DNA of 64,000 bases from Kushneria phyllosphaerae (GTDB lineage Bacteria; Pseudomonadota; Gammaproteobacteria; Pseudomonadales; Halomonadaceae): the NCBI RefSeq assembly GCF_900312995.1, contig NZ_ONZI01000002.1:124001-188000 (forward strand), in the 5' to 3' direction. Below the pieces are notes generated by a model that saw only the letters and a program-made list of their open reading frames with translations, searched no databases and was not told where the DNA came from. This document shows positions 9,677-18,498 of the stretch, piece after piece. How positions within the stretch are numbered: position 1 is the stretch's first letter; every line of letters begins with the position of its first letter. Position numbers and translations under genes: made by a program.

Positions 9677-10444
9677 CTAGGCGGGATCATCACTGTCCTG
9701 CACGCGCATCTCTTCGATCAGCGGTGCATTGGTATCGAGAAGCGATTGCAGGGCGGCCAGATAAGCGTCTCCGCGGATCGAGTAGTTTTGCAGCGAAGGA
9801 ATCAGCGCCAGCGCGTTAACATTTTTACCCTTGTCACGCAGCGCAGCACGACGCTCACGCAGGTGCCCATAGGCACGATGGGTATTCAGGTTGCGCATAT
9901 AGGCTTCGATGCCGTCATAAACCGTGGCAAAACTCTGATAGCCACTGCCGGTGCCGGTCTGCTCCAGACCACAGCTATCGCCAAAGCAGCGCATGCCAAA
10001 GAGATTGTTGCCTTCGCGGGCAAAGCGTGAGGTGCCCCAGCCGGACTCCTCCACGGCCTGAATCAGTACCAGCTGAATCGGCACGGTATCGACACGAGCC
10101 AACAGGGTGGACCAGTCAGCATCCTTCTCGCTTTGGCAGCTCAGCCCGTAATCCTTGCAGATGGAGGCGAGGCGTTTGCGCGAATCCGGGGTCCAGCGCT
10201 TTTGATCACGCATATGGGTCAGCCATACGCGATCGTTTTGAATCTCATCGTTGGCTTTTTCGATGAGCGGAATCATGAGGTTGAAAAAGGCAATCTTGCG
10301 ATCACTGCCAGCTGCGTGTTCTCGCAGGTCCGGCATCTTGAAACTGGGCTTGCTGGTATCGGCGTGAGAGGGTGTGAACACGCTGAAAACTGAGAGTGCA
10401 AGCACGAGCGTCAACGTCGTTAATGGGCGATGCGTTCGTGTCAT
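9677..10444 (-). CDS. secreted Bax-like glucosaminidase-domain protein
   Basis: A 255-residue exported protein of the Bax/FlgJ-C glucosaminidase family (PF01832), which cleaves peptidoglycan glycan strands. A signal peptide (LTTLTLVLALSVFSVFTPSHA) precedes the mature part. The catalytic region reads QAVEESGWGTSRFAREGNNLFG, with the glutamate and the N-L-F-G signature typical of this fold, followed by a GYQSFATVYDGIEAYMRNL segment also conserved in Bax. I chose the ATG at 10444 because it places the signal peptide at the N-terminus; a frame extension to 10537 would bury it. It lies downstream of htpG, separated by a 16-base palindrome. Confidence 0.85.
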   Translation of the reverse strand: MTRTHRPLTTLTLVLALSVFSVFTPSHADTSKPSFKMPDLREHAAGSDRKIAFFNLMIPLIEKANDEIQNDRVWLTHMRDQKRWTPDSRKRLASICKDYGLSCQSEKDADWSTLLARVDTVPIQLVLIQAVEESGWGTSRFAREGNNLFGMRCFGDSCGLEQTGTGSGYQSFATVYDGIEAYMRNLNTHRAYGHLRERRAALRDKGKNVNALALIPSLQNYSIRGDAYLAALQSLLDTNAPLIEEMRVQDSDDPA

Positions 10445-10538
10445 GTTACAGGGCTCGGTATCAGGACAAGGCGGCAGACTAACATGATTTGCCTGCCGTG
10501 TCGTCATAAGCGACGACCTGAGGCTAACATCCGTCATC

Positions 10539-10554
10539 TTGCATAATTATGCAA
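10539..10554. repeat. perfect 16-base palindrome, possible operator
   Basis: TTGCATAATTATGCAA is a perfect inverted repeat with AT-rich centre, 95 bases upstream of the bax-like start codon and beyond the htpG stop. The size and composition suit a dimeric repressor; it loosely resembles an ARG box. The protein that binds it cannot be named from sequence. Confidence 0.5.
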
Positions 10555-10591
10555 AAGACATGTTCGGGGAAAAATCCATATACAAGAAGGA

Positions 10592-10614
10592 AATGACGAC
10601 CAGCGGCCGTCATT
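10592..10614 (-). terminator. weak htpG terminator candidate
   Basis: A 7-bp stem (10592-10598 with 10608-10614) is followed on the minus strand by TTCCTTCTTG. It lies 20 bases past the htpG stop. The tract is interrupted, so this is tentative. Confidence 0.35.
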
Positions 10615-10633
10615 CCCTGATGGCCGGACCCCG

Positions 10634-12517
10634 TTAGTGGGTCAGCATCGCATTGAGGCGACGCACATAGGCGGCCGGATCATCCAGCTGACCGCCCTCG
10701 GCGATCACGGCCTGATCAAACAGCACATGGGCCAGATCCGTAAAGGCATCGCCCTCACTGCTTTCCAGTCGCGATACCAGCGCATGATCGGGATTGAACT
10801 CGAGAATCGGCTTGACCTCCGGCACCGGCTGGCCGGCAGCTTCCATCAGCCGACGCATCTGATAGCCCATCTCGTTTTCAGGCAGCACCACGCAGGCCGG
10901 TGACTCGGTCAGGCGATGGGTTACCCGCACTTCCTGAACCTGATCGCCCAGTGCTTCGCGGAAACGCTCGGCCAATCCTTCCTTGGCCCTGGCGCTTTCC
11001 TGCTGCGCCTGCTTTTCCTCTTCGCTGTCGATGTCTCCCAAATCCAGATCACCACGAGTGATGTCGATCAGCGACTTGCCGTCAAACTCGGTGAAATGGG
11101 TCATCAGCCATTCATCGATGCGGTCGGACAGCAACAGGACTTCGATGCCCTTCTTGCGGAAGATCTCGAGATGCGGGCTGTGCCGCGCGGCATTGAAGCT
11201 GTCAGCGATGATATAGTAAATCCCCTGCTGACCTTCCTTCATGCGGGAGATGTAATCCGCCAGCGACTGATTCTGGGCTGAGCTGTCCGTATGGGTACTG
11301 GCAAAACGCAGCAGGCCGCCAATCTTTTCGCGATTGCTGTGGTCTTCTGCCGGACCTTCCTTGAGCACGCCACCGAACTGATTCCAGAAGTTCTGATAGG
11401 TGTCACTGTCCTTTGAAAGCTTGCTCAGCATGTCGAGCGCACGCTTGGTCAGCGCCCCTTTCATCTTCTCGACCTGCGGATCCTGCTGCAGGATTTCACG
11501 CGAGACGTTAAGTGACAGATCGTTGGAGTCGACCACACCCTTCACAAAGCGCAGGTACAGCGGCAGGAACTGCTCGGCATCATCAATGATGAATACCCGC
11601 TGGACGTAGAGCTTGAGCCCGCGAGCCCCCTCGCGCTGATAGAGATCAAACGGTGCACGGGACGGCACATAGAGAAGGCTGGTGTACTCGAGCTTGCCTT
11701 CGACCTTGTTGTGGCTCCAGGTCAGTGGATCACTGAAGTCATGGGCCACGTGCTTGTAAAACGCCTTATACTCGTCGTCGCTGACCTCGGTACGCGGACG
11801 TACCCAGAGCGCCTGAGCCTCGTTGACCGTTTCCCAGGTGACGGTGACCTCGCTTTCGCCCTCGCCTTCCTGAACGGTGGGCATGCGCACCGGCACTTCG
11901 ATATGATCGGAATACTTGCGCACCAGCCCCTTGAGGCGATGTTCGTCGGCAAACTCGAGCGCATCCTCCTTGAGATGCAAAACGATTTCAGTGCCATGCG
12001 TGTCGCGCTCGATATCGACAATGGTGAACTCACCCTCGCCCTTCGAACGCCACTCCACACCCTGCTCCTGCGGCGTACCGGCCAAGCGCGTGCGCACCAC
12101 CACTTCATCGGCGACGATAAATCCCGAGTAGAAGCCGACACCGAACTGTCCGATCAGTCGGGCATCCTTTTGCTGCTCACCGGACATCTGCTTGAGAAAC
12201 TCGGCCGTTCCGGAACGTGCAATCGTGCCAAGGTTGGCAATCACGTCTTCGCGATTCATGCCAATGCCGTTGTCACGCACGGTGACGGTTTTGGCATCCC
12301 GATCAAACTCGATCTCGACGCGAAGCTCGGGATCGCCCTCATACAGGGCGTCGCTTTCCAGAGCACGATAGCGCAGCTTGTCGCAGGCGTCGGCGCTGTT
12401 GGAAATCAGCTCACGCAAAAAGATTTCCCGGTTGGAATACAGGGAATTAATCATCAGGTGAAGAAGCTGTTTGACTTCGGTCTGGAAACCGAGCGTCTGC
12501 TCTTGCGCACTCGTCAT
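10634..12517 (-). CDS. htpG: molecular chaperone HtpG (bacterial Hsp90)
   Basis: HtpG is the ATP-dependent dimeric chaperone of the Hsp90 family. The 627-residue protein has the GHKL ATPase domain at the N-terminus ([31 protein letters not shown]), the middle domain with [10 protein letters not shown] near residue 335, and the C-terminal dimerisation domain. I chose the ATG at 12517 because the family starts a few residues before the [10 protein letters not shown] helix; a frame extension to 12559 has no support. A sigma-32-type promoter lies 93 bases upstream, so expression is expected to rise with heat or protein-folding stress. Confidence 0.97.
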   Translation of the reverse strand: MTSAQEQTLGFQTEVKQLLHLMINSLYSNREIFLRELISNSADACDKLRYRALESDALYEGDPELRVEIEFDRDAKTVTVRDNGIGMNREDVIANLGTIARSGTAEFLKQMSGEQQKDARLIGQFGVGFYSGFIVADEVVVRTRLAGTPQEQGVEWRSKGEGEFTIVDIERDTHGTEIVLHLKEDALEFADEHRLKGLVRKYSDHIEVPVRMPTVQEGEGESEVTVTWETVNEAQALWVRPRTEVSDDEYKAFYKHVAHDFSDPLTWSHNKVEGKLEYTSLLYVPSRAPFDLYQREGARGLKLYVQRVFIIDDAEQFLPLYLRFVKGVVDSNDLSLNVSREILQQDPQVEKMKGALTKRALDMLSKLSKDSDTYQNFWNQFGGVLKEGPAEDHSNREKIGGLLRFASTHTDSSAQNQSLADYISRMKEGQQGIYYIIADSFNAARHSPHLEIFRKKGIEVLLLSDRIDEWLMTHFTEFDGKSLIDITRGDLDLGDIDSEEEKQAQQESARAKEGLAERFREALGDQVQEVRVTHRLTESPACVVLPENEMGYQMRRLMEAAGQPVPEVKPILEFNPDHALVSRLESSEGDAFTDLAHVLFDQAVIAEGGQLDDPAAYVRRLNAMLTH

Positions 12518-12609
12518 GGCAACATTTCTCTTCTGACAATAATCAACAGGGTGAAACACACCGCGTCACCTGACACCTGGTCAGGCCACGCCGTGCTGTG
12601 TGTTACCCG

Positions 12610-12637
12610 TTATGGGGGGAGTTACCGGTTTTTCAAG
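12610..12637 (-). promoter_or_regulatory. heat-shock (sigma-32) promoter of htpG
   Basis: On the minus strand CTTGAAA (12637-12631) and CCCCATAA (12617-12610) are separated by 13 bases. This matches the known sigma-32 consensus CTTGAA-N13/15-CCCCATNT very closely. Transcription would begin near 12603, leaving a leader of about 85 bases before htpG. Confidence 0.8.
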
Positions 12638-12691
12638 AGAAACGGCGTCATATCCATCAACGCCGTGCTGCTCATTTGAAGGGAATGGCCC

Positions 12692-13018
12692 TTACGCGGC
12701 GGGTGTGTTGGCGCTTTCACGCCAGCGTCGATAACCGTCGAGCTCTTCGTCGAGCTTGGCTAGAAGCCAGCCGCCGATGACGAGATCATCAAGCAGTCCC
12801 CAGAAGGGAATGAAATCCGGGATCAGATCGATGGGACTGACCACATAGACGATGGCCAGCGCCATCAGTCCCAGCGCCTTTTTGGGCAGCGGCCGATAGC
12901 GGCCCTTGCGCCAGTCGTTCATCATGGGAAAGAAGGTGCGTAATGCCTTGAAAATTCGCCAGTAGACACGACCACGGCCGCGAATCAGCCCGATGGGATT
13001 GAGTCGACCTTTTGCCAT
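12692..13018 (-). CDS. DUF1232 (YkvA-type) membrane protein
   Basis: A 108-residue protein carrying the DUF1232 signature VVSPIDLIPDFIPFWGLLDD at about residues 58-77, with hydrophobic stretches on either side. Members are small, probably membrane-associated proteins of unknown function. The N-terminus is strongly basic (KGRLNPIGLIRGRGR). It is separated from htpG's promoter by about 55 bases and is divergent from the slt gene. The ATG at 13018 gives the usual length for the family. No function can be assigned. Confidence 0.8.
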   Translation of the reverse strand: MAKGRLNPIGLIRGRGRVYWRIFKALRTFFPMMNDWRKGRYRPLPKKALGLMALAIVYVVSPIDLIPDFIPFWGLLDDLVIGGWLLAKLDEELDGYRRWRESANTPAA

Positions 13019-13209
13019 GGATGGATACTCCGCATAAAGGATGTTGTTTCAAAAAGGCCGTTTGCTGCCTGCATCTGTTCAACGCCGCAGGAACTCGATA
13101 ACGTCCTGTCGGGATCGTTAATTTTAAACGTCTGGATTAGTCTAGGCCTCAAAGACGCAGTATGCCTGTCCCGTGCAGGTTCATATCGATGGCTGACAGG
13201 AGTTTTCGG

Positions 13210-15144
13210 GTGAGGGTTACGTACAGATTATCCAGGCGCTGGCTGGGCGTCATGCTGGCTGCAGGCATTGCCGCACCGGCGTGGGCCAGTGACCAGGGCT
13301 TTACTCAGGCCTTTGAGGCCGCTCGTGCCCACCAGTGGGATCAGGTTGATCATGATGCTATTGAAGGTCATGTGCTGGAAGGCTATGTCGAGTATCACGA
13401 ACTCAAGGCACGCCTGCCGGGGGTATCGCCGGCCGTCATCAATGACTATCTAAAGCGCCATGAGAACTCGGTACTGTCCGAGTGGATGCGCGGTGTGGCC
13501 CAGGATACATGGGGTGCGCGCCAGCAATTCGATGATTTTCTGGCCGTCAGTGATGGCGTCCCGCAGGGCACCACACGTCAGTGCTGGTACTATCGGGCGC
13601 TGCTGGGCCAGCAACCTCAGCGCGCCGCCATTGGGGGCCGCGAGCTGTGGCTGGTCGGCCACTCCCAGCCTTCGGCCTGTGATCCGCTGTTTGATCAGCT
13701 TCGTGCCAACGGCACCATTACCGGCGCCGATATCTGGTCGCGGCTGATGCTTGCCTGGCGCGCCGGGGAAGACACCATGGCGCGCTACCTGCCGGACGAA
13801 TTACCCCTGAGCTGGCAACCCCAGCGGGCCCTGTTCGAGCGCCTGCAAAACGACCCTGGCCGCATTACCGAACTCCCCGATCTTGTCCACCACGATATGC
13901 CGGGCGTGTCTTCGCTTTATAGCGCCGCCATGGCACGCCTTGTCCGCCAGGATACTGCCCGGGCGCTGATGGCCTGGCGTGAGGTCAAATCCCGTTCCCC
14001 GTTGACCGACGAGCAGCGCCATGACATCGAGCACGACCTGGCCTTCTATTCGCTGGTACGCGATATCGACTCCAACGCCTCATGGGCCGATGCCGCCGCG
14101 GCACAGCTGGGTGATCAGGATCTGCTGGAGCTTCGTACGCGCAAGGCGCTTGAGCACCGTCAGTGGCACGAGGTAGCGGCATGGATCGAGCGCATGAAGG
14201 AAGACGACCGCCGCGACGCCCACTGGCAGTACTGGCTGGGTCGCGCGCGCGAGCAGCTGGGCAATGACACCGGCGCCCGTCAGGCCTGGCAGATTGCGGC
14301 CGGCCAGCGCAGCTTTTTCGGTTTTGCTGCTGCCGATCGTCTTCATCAACCCTATGCACTTGAAAACGAGCGGGTCACGATTGCCGAGCACGATCTAAAA
14401 GACGCCGCCAGCCTGCCCTCGATGCGCCGAATTGCGGCGTTGTATCGCATCAACGAGCCGGGCCTTGCTCGCGCCGAGTGGTACTACCTGATGCGCCACC
14501 TGCCCAAAGCGCAGCACCCGACGCTGACACAATACGCGCTCAGCCAGGGATGGTATGACCTGACCATTTACGCCGCCATTCGAGGCGATCACTGGGACGC
14601 CCTCGACTGGCGCTTCCCGCAGGGCTACGTCGATCTTTTCCAGAAATGGGGACAGGCACGCAACGTCGACCCATGGCTGCTGATGGCGCTGGCAAGGCGC
14701 GAGAGCTCCTTTAACCCGCAGGCACAGTCACCAGTCGGCGCTCGCGGTCTCATGCAGTTGATGCCCGGGACCGGACAGCATGTCAGCCAGCAGCTGGGCG
14801 TGGCCTGGCAGGGCGTGACAAGCCTTGAAGACCCCAACACCAATGTCATGCTGGGCAGTGCCTATATCCGTGACATGGCTGCACGCTACAGTGGCAATCG
14901 CATTGCGGCTGCGGCAGCCTACAACGCGGGGCCGGGGCGCGTGGATCGCTGGCTGGCCGACAGCGATGAACCCTTCGATCTTTTTGTCGAGGAGATTCCC
15001 TTTCGCGAGACGCGCGAATACGTGCAGGCAGTCCTGACCTATCGCGCCATCTTCGAAGGACTGGCAAAAGGCACGACACAGGGCGTGCACATGATGAGCG
15101 AACACGAGCGCACGACACGATATAACGGTGCTCTTCAGCGCTGA
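13210..15144 (+). CDS. slt: soluble lytic murein transglycosylase (Slt70 type)
   Basis: Slt cleaves the beta-1,4 bond between N-acetylmuramic acid and N-acetylglucosamine to give 1,6-anhydromuropeptides in the periplasm. The protein is 644 residues from a GTG at 13210. I prefer that start because AGGAG lies 7 bases upstream and the signal peptide (RWLGVMLAAGIAAPAWA) then falls at the N-terminus; ATGs at 13162 and 13189 lack good ribosome-binding sites. A long alpha-helical superhelix (about 25-460) precedes the lysozyme-like domain with ARRESSFN (catalytic Glu498), SPVGARGLMQLMPGT and AAAAYNAGPGRVDRWL, all diagnostic of family 1 transglycosylases. Confidence 0.93.
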   Translation: MRVTYRLSRRWLGVMLAAGIAAPAWASDQGFTQAFEAARAHQWDQVDHDAIEGHVLEGYVEYHELKARLPGVSPAVINDYLKRHENSVLSEWMRGVAQDTWGARQQFDDFLAVSDGVPQGTTRQCWYYRALLGQQPQRAAIGGRELWLVGHSQPSACDPLFDQLRANGTITGADIWSRLMLAWRAGEDTMARYLPDELPLSWQPQRALFERLQNDPGRITELPDLVHHDMPGVSSLYSAAMARLVRQDTARALMAWREVKSRSPLTDEQRHDIEHDLAFYSLVRDIDSNASWADAAAAQLGDQDLLELRTRKALEHRQWHEVAAWIERMKEDDRRDAHWQYWLGRAREQLGNDTGARQAWQIAAGQRSFFGFAAADRLHQPYALENERVTIAEHDLKDAASLPSMRRIAALYRINEPGLARAEWYYLMRHLPKAQHPTLTQYALSQGWYDLTIYAAIRGDHWDALDWRFPQGYVDLFQKWGQARNVDPWLLMALARRESSFNPQAQSPVGARGLMQLMPGTGQHVSQQLGVAWQGVTSLEDPNTNVMLGSAYIRDMAARYSGNRIAAAAAYNAGPGRVDRWLADSDEPFDLFVEEIPFRETREYVQAVLTYRAIFEGLAKGTTQGVHMMSEHERTTRYNGALQR

Positions 15145-15160
15145 AGGATGCACTGCAAAC

Positions 15161-15191
15161 AAAAAGGGGCCCTGTTGCAGGGCCCCTTTTT
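15161..15191. terminator. strong terminator after slt
   Basis: A 14-bp perfect stem (15161-15174 with 15178-15191) with a three-base loop TTG carries A5 and T7 flanks. It can work in both directions, ending slt and also the leftward ExoD-like genes. Confidence 0.9.
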
Positions 15192-15270
15192 TTATAACAC
15201 GCATTTTATAACACTCGCTTTTTTTACAACTGCCACCCTGATCACAGTCACGTTTATAGCAGCCACCGAT

Positions 15271-15840
15271 TTATAGCAGCAGCAACAGTGACGCCATTCC
15301 CCCCACGGCAACCACCAGGCCAATCAAAACGGCCAGACCATCACGCATCAGCATGCCCAGCGCCACCAGCATCAGCATGGCGCAGGGCAACGCAGGCCCC
15401 ATCGGCAGTGGCTCGACGAAGGGAATGGACAGGCTGATCAACACGATAAACATCGCCACGACGCGATGAATGACCTCATTGTCCATGAAGGCCAGACGAG
15501 GTCTGAAAAGCCGCTCCAGCCGCATCACCCAGGGATTGACCTTCTCCACGGTTCGATGAAAGCGCTGGCCATTGATCGAAAGCTGACGCAGACGTCGAGG
15601 CAACCAGGGGTTGCTGCGGCCCATGACCTGCTGAATGGCCACCAGCGCCGTTACCACGCCGCACAGGGTCGGCAGCCCGAAAATGGGCAGTGCCAGCGCA
15701 ATTACCGGCGGTATGACGAGCAAGGGGCCGAAGCTTCGCGAGTGAAAGATCGTCATGAGATCATCAAAACTGACCTCACTGCCCTCGTGCTGTTTATCCA
15801 GCGATGTCATCAGCTCGCTGAGTCTGATGGTTTCTGCCAT
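15271..15840 (-). CDS. ExoD-family membrane protein, copy 1
   Basis: A 189-residue membrane protein of the ExoD family (PF06055), named after a Rhizobium gene affecting exopolysaccharide production; the biochemical role is unknown. It has the family pattern: an N-terminal soluble helix (RLSELMTSLDKQHEG), a RSFGPLLVIPPVIALALPIFGLPT segment, the NPWLPRRLR motif near residue 90, and two or three further membrane helices. The ATG at 15840 corresponds exactly to the start of the neighbouring paralogue at 16511. The upstream frame to 15963 is read-through of non-coding sequence. It is the second of two tandem copies, 101 bases apart. Confidence 0.85.
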   Translation of the reverse strand: MAETIRLSELMTSLDKQHEGSEVSFDDLMTIFHSRSFGPLLVIPPVIALALPIFGLPTLCGVVTALVAIQQVMGRSNPWLPRRLRQLSINGQRFHRTVEKVNPWVMRLERLFRPRLAFMDNEVIHRVVAMFIVLISLSIPFVEPLPMGPALPCAMLMLVALGMLMRDGLAVLIGLVVAVGGMASLLLLL

Positions 15841-15941
15841 GAATATCCGTGCTGCCCTGTCATGAATCCGGTGCCGATGCGCGCTACCCTCAGCGACATC
15901 ATGGGCGCCCTCGTGGTCATTCTGATCGCGGGACACTACGC

Positions 15942-16511
15942 CTAAATCAGCATGGCAAGCCATCCACCACCAACGATGGCCACGGCCAGTCCTGCCAGTA
16001 CTACCAGACCATCCCGCGCGATCATGCCCAGTGCGATCAGCAGCAGCATTCCGGCAGGCAAGGCGGCTGCAAAGGGCAAAAGCTCCAGCGGCGCCATCGA
16101 CAGGCTCAGCAGTGTGATCAAGACGGCGACAACGCGTCGAGCGGCATTGGTATTCATGAATTCCAGCCGCGGCTTGAACAGGTACTCAAAGCGTTTGGCC
16201 CAGGGCCCGATGCGAACCACCATGCGATGGAAACGATCGGCGCCGATGGAGACCTCCCGCAGGCGCGACGGGAGCCAGGGGTGAGTGCGCCCGAAGACCT
16301 GCTGAATGGCGATCAGTGCCATGAACAATCCGCAGGCGGTCGGAATGCCGGGCACCGGGCACACCAGTGCCAAAAGCGAGGGAATGACCAGCAGCGGCCC
16401 GAACCCACGGGACTCAAAGGTTTTCAGAATGTCATTAATACTGACATCGTTGCCCTCGTGCTCATCGTCCAGCGACGTCATCAGCTCGCTGAGTCTGGTA
16501 GTTTCTGTCAT
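15942..16511 (-). CDS. ExoD-family membrane protein, copy 2
   Basis: Also 189 residues, alignable end to end without gaps with the copy at 15271-15840: both begin M(A/T)ET(I/T)RLSELMTSLD, share GFGPLLVIP or SFGPLLVIP, share PWLP(R/S)RLR, and end in matching membrane helices. Similarity also runs into the DNA just upstream of each ATG, which points to a tandem duplication. Function is unknown beyond the link of one family member to exopolysaccharide. The CDF transporter gene lies 38 bases upstream on the same strand, so the three genes may share a transcript. Confidence 0.85.
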   Translation of the reverse strand: MTETTRLSELMTSLDDEHEGNDVSINDILKTFESRGFGPLLVIPSLLALVCPVPGIPTACGLFMALIAIQQVFGRTHPWLPSRLREVSIGADRFHRMVVRIGPWAKRFEYLFKPRLEFMNTNAARRVVAVLITLLSLSMAPLELLPFAAALPAGMLLLIALGMIARDGLVVLAGLAVAIVGGGWLAMLI

Positions 16512-16549
16512 GACTATCCGTATTGCCGTCGTGAATGAGAAAACAGGCG

Positions 16550-17488
16550 TCAGGCCTTCTCCTCTGGAGCTGACGCGCTGCCTTCAAGGCTTGATTCGGC
16601 CTCGATAAAGATCCGTTTGATCTCGTCATGCTGTTGCTTGAGGCTTTGATCCAGCTCGGCAATCACCTGCTCGAGCCTTTCCGCCGGCATGCTGCGATTA
16701 AAACGCACGCTTAAATTGACCAGAATGAAATCCGGCCCCATATGCATGGTCAGTACTTCATTGACCACTTCGACCTGGGGATGGCGGCCAACAATGTCAC
16801 GAATATCGTCCACGACCCGGCGATTGGCGCTTTCACCAATCAACAGGCCCTTGGTTTCAATGGCAAGCCATACCGCCGTGCCCGCCAGTATCAGACCGAT
16901 GACGATGGAAGCCACGCCATCAAAAACCGGATTACCCGTGAACTGACTCAACCAGACACCGCCGAGCGCGACCATCAGCCCCAGCATGGCCGCCGAATCC
17001 TCAAACAGCACCATAAAAAGCGAAGGGTCCTTGCCGCGCTGTACGGCCTCGACATACCCCCATTTGCCCTTGGCCTTGCGAAAGCCGTGCAGGGCAAAAA
17101 GCCAGGAGGCGCCTTCAAAAAGAATGGCCAGCCCCAGCACAATGTAGTTGATCAAAGGCGATGACATGGGCTCGGGCGACATGACATGCACCACGCCTTC
17201 GTAAAACGACACCCCTGCCCCGATGGCAAAAATCAGAATGGCGACCACGAAACTCCAGAAGTACACCTCCTTGCCATAGCCAAAGGGAAAGTCACGGTCC
17301 GGAGGCCTGCGAGCACGGTGCATTCCAAATAGCAGCAGCACCTGATTGCCGGTATCCACTACCGAATGAATGCCTTCGGAGAGCATGGCCGAGCTGCCGG
17401 TCATGGCAGCGGCCACAAACTTGGTAATGGCAACGGCCAGGTTACCGGCCATTGCCGCATAAATAACGGCTTTTGATTCAGAAGCCAT
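16550..17488 (-). CDS. cation diffusion facilitator (CDF) metal transporter
   Basis: A 312-residue inner-membrane exporter of the CDF family, which expels divalent metals (Zn, Fe, Co, Mn or Cd) in exchange for protons. About six transmembrane helices occupy residues 10-215. The helix 2 segment SSAMLSEGIHSVVDTGNQ holds the H-x3-D metal-binding pair, and EDSAAMLG in helix 5 region holds a further acidic residue. The C-terminal cytoplasmic domain (about 220-300) has HMGPDFILVNLSVRF. It is followed closely by the ExoD-like genes and preceded by a TM2-domain gene. Metal specificity cannot be decided. Confidence 0.88.
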   Translation of the reverse strand: MASESKAVIYAAMAGNLAVAITKFVAAAMTGSSAMLSEGIHSVVDTGNQVLLLFGMHRARRPPDRDFPFGYGKEVYFWSFVVAILIFAIGAGVSFYEGVVHVMSPEPMSSPLINYIVLGLAILFEGASWLFALHGFRKAKGKWGYVEAVQRGKDPSLFMVLFEDSAAMLGLMVALGGVWLSQFTGNPVFDGVASIVIGLILAGTAVWLAIETKGLLIGESANRRVVDDIRDIVGRHPQVEVVNEVLTMHMGPDFILVNLSVRFNRSMPAERLEQVIAELDQSLKQQHDEIKRIFIEAESSLEGSASAPEEKA

Positions 17489-17511
17489 GCAAAAAATTCC
17501 TTTACCGGAGA

Positions 17512-17943
17512 CTATCGCTCACGTTCGTGTTTGGTCGACAACTGATCGTTGAGCGTCCAGAAATCATAGAGCACGCCCAGCAGAAAAAGCCCGCCGGTCA
17601 GCAGATAAATGACCCCCGTGATCCATTTACCCATGTACATGCGATGAAGCCCCAGAACCCCGAGGAAAGTCAGCAGTATCCAGGTCACGGTGTAGCTTCT
17701 GCTGCCGCGCTGAAAGCGAAGGTCCGCCTGACGATCCATGAGCGGGATAAGAAAGAGATCGACAATCCAGCCAATCAGGAAAAGACCAAAGGTAAAAAAC
17801 CAGATCGTTCCCGTAATGGGCTTGCCGTAATAGAAGCGGTGCGCACCGGTAAAACCGAAAAGCCACAGCAGATAACCCATCAGCATGTTGTGGGTGCCCT
17901 GTGTGGCAGCGTTGGCGTGCGTAACGTGGTTGGGTGCAGACAT
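17512..17943 (-). CDS. TM2-domain membrane protein with two TM2 units
   Basis: A 143-residue protein with two TM2 domains (PF05154). Each has the pattern of hydrophobic helix, G-x-H-R-(F/M)-Y, then a second helix: LLWLFGFTGAHRFYYGKPITG near residues 22-45 and LTFLGVLGLHRMYMGKWITG near 90-112. TM2 proteins are membrane proteins of unclear function. It precedes the CDF transporter by 23 bases on the same strand, which suggests cotranscription. The ATG at 17943 gives a short hydrophilic N-terminus. Confidence 0.82.
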   Translation of the reverse strand: MSAPNHVTHANAATQGTHNMLMGYLLWLFGFTGAHRFYYGKPITGTIWFFTFGLFLIGWIVDLFLIPLMDRQADLRFQRGSRSYTVTWILLTFLGVLGLHRMYMGKWITGVIYLLTGGLFLLGVLYDFWTLNDQLSTKHERER

Positions 17944-18030
17944 GACATTGCCTTTTAAATGATGAGGACTGCACCCGATATGGTGGCAGGCACTGAAACA
18001 GTCAATGCCGGACAGGGCAACGACACAGGA

Positions 18031-18498
18031 TCACGAGCGACGCTCCATGTGCAAAAGCCCCGATATGTCACTTGAATTTGTCATGGCCTGAAACCCCATG
18101 CGCTCATAGAGGCGACGCGCAGGGTTTTCGGCAAAGACCTTGAGACGCATCCGTGTGGCCCCCAGCGCCTCCTGTCGTTCAATCCAGTGGGTCAGCACCT
18201 CCCCTCCAATGCCCTGACCTCGCCAGGGCGCTGTCAGGTGCAGTTCGCGAAGGTGATGAATGCCCTTCTCTACATCCCAGGCAATCAATCCGGCCCTTTG
18301 CTCATTGCGCACGATGATGGCCGTTTCAAGCCGCACCCACTGCTCCCTGAAAAGCTGACGGCTAAAGACCATGCGTCGTTTTTGCCAATAGGGAGACATG
18401 GTCTCCTCTACCAGCTGCTGGGCAAAACGCAGATCATCCGTGTGATTACCGGGTCGCCAGCCCAGCGGCCACTGCGGCTGTGAGGTGACAGCACTCAT
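18031..18498 (-). CDS. GNAT-family N-acetyltransferase
   Basis: A 155-residue acetyltransferase. The acetyl-CoA-binding motif A is seen as LRELHLTAPWRGQGIGGEVL at about 85-105 (R-G-Q-G-I-G), followed by the LKVFAENPARRLYERMGF motif B near 118-137. The substrate is unknown. Its ATG overlaps the stop of the upstream oxygenase gene (ATGA), so the two are translationally coupled, and may act on the same pathway. Confidence 0.85.
   Translation of the reverse strand: MSAVTSQPQWPLGWRPGNHTDDLRFAQQLVEETMSPYWQKRRMVFSRQLFREQWVRLETAIIVRNEQRAGLIAWDVEKGIHHLRELHLTAPWRGQGIGGEVLTHWIERQEALGATRMRLKVFAENPARRLYERMGFQAMTNSSDISGLLHMERRS

Noticed and set aside
11711..12679. A 322-codon plus-strand frame across htpG and its promoter
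   Set aside because: Antisense to htpG and crosses the clear sigma-32 promoter; no protein pattern.
15192..15270. Short repeated words (TTATAACAC and TTTATAGCAGC, each twice) after the slt terminator
   Set aside because: Repeats are 9-11 bases, lie between a terminator and a gene end, and are too short to indicate a mobile element or array.
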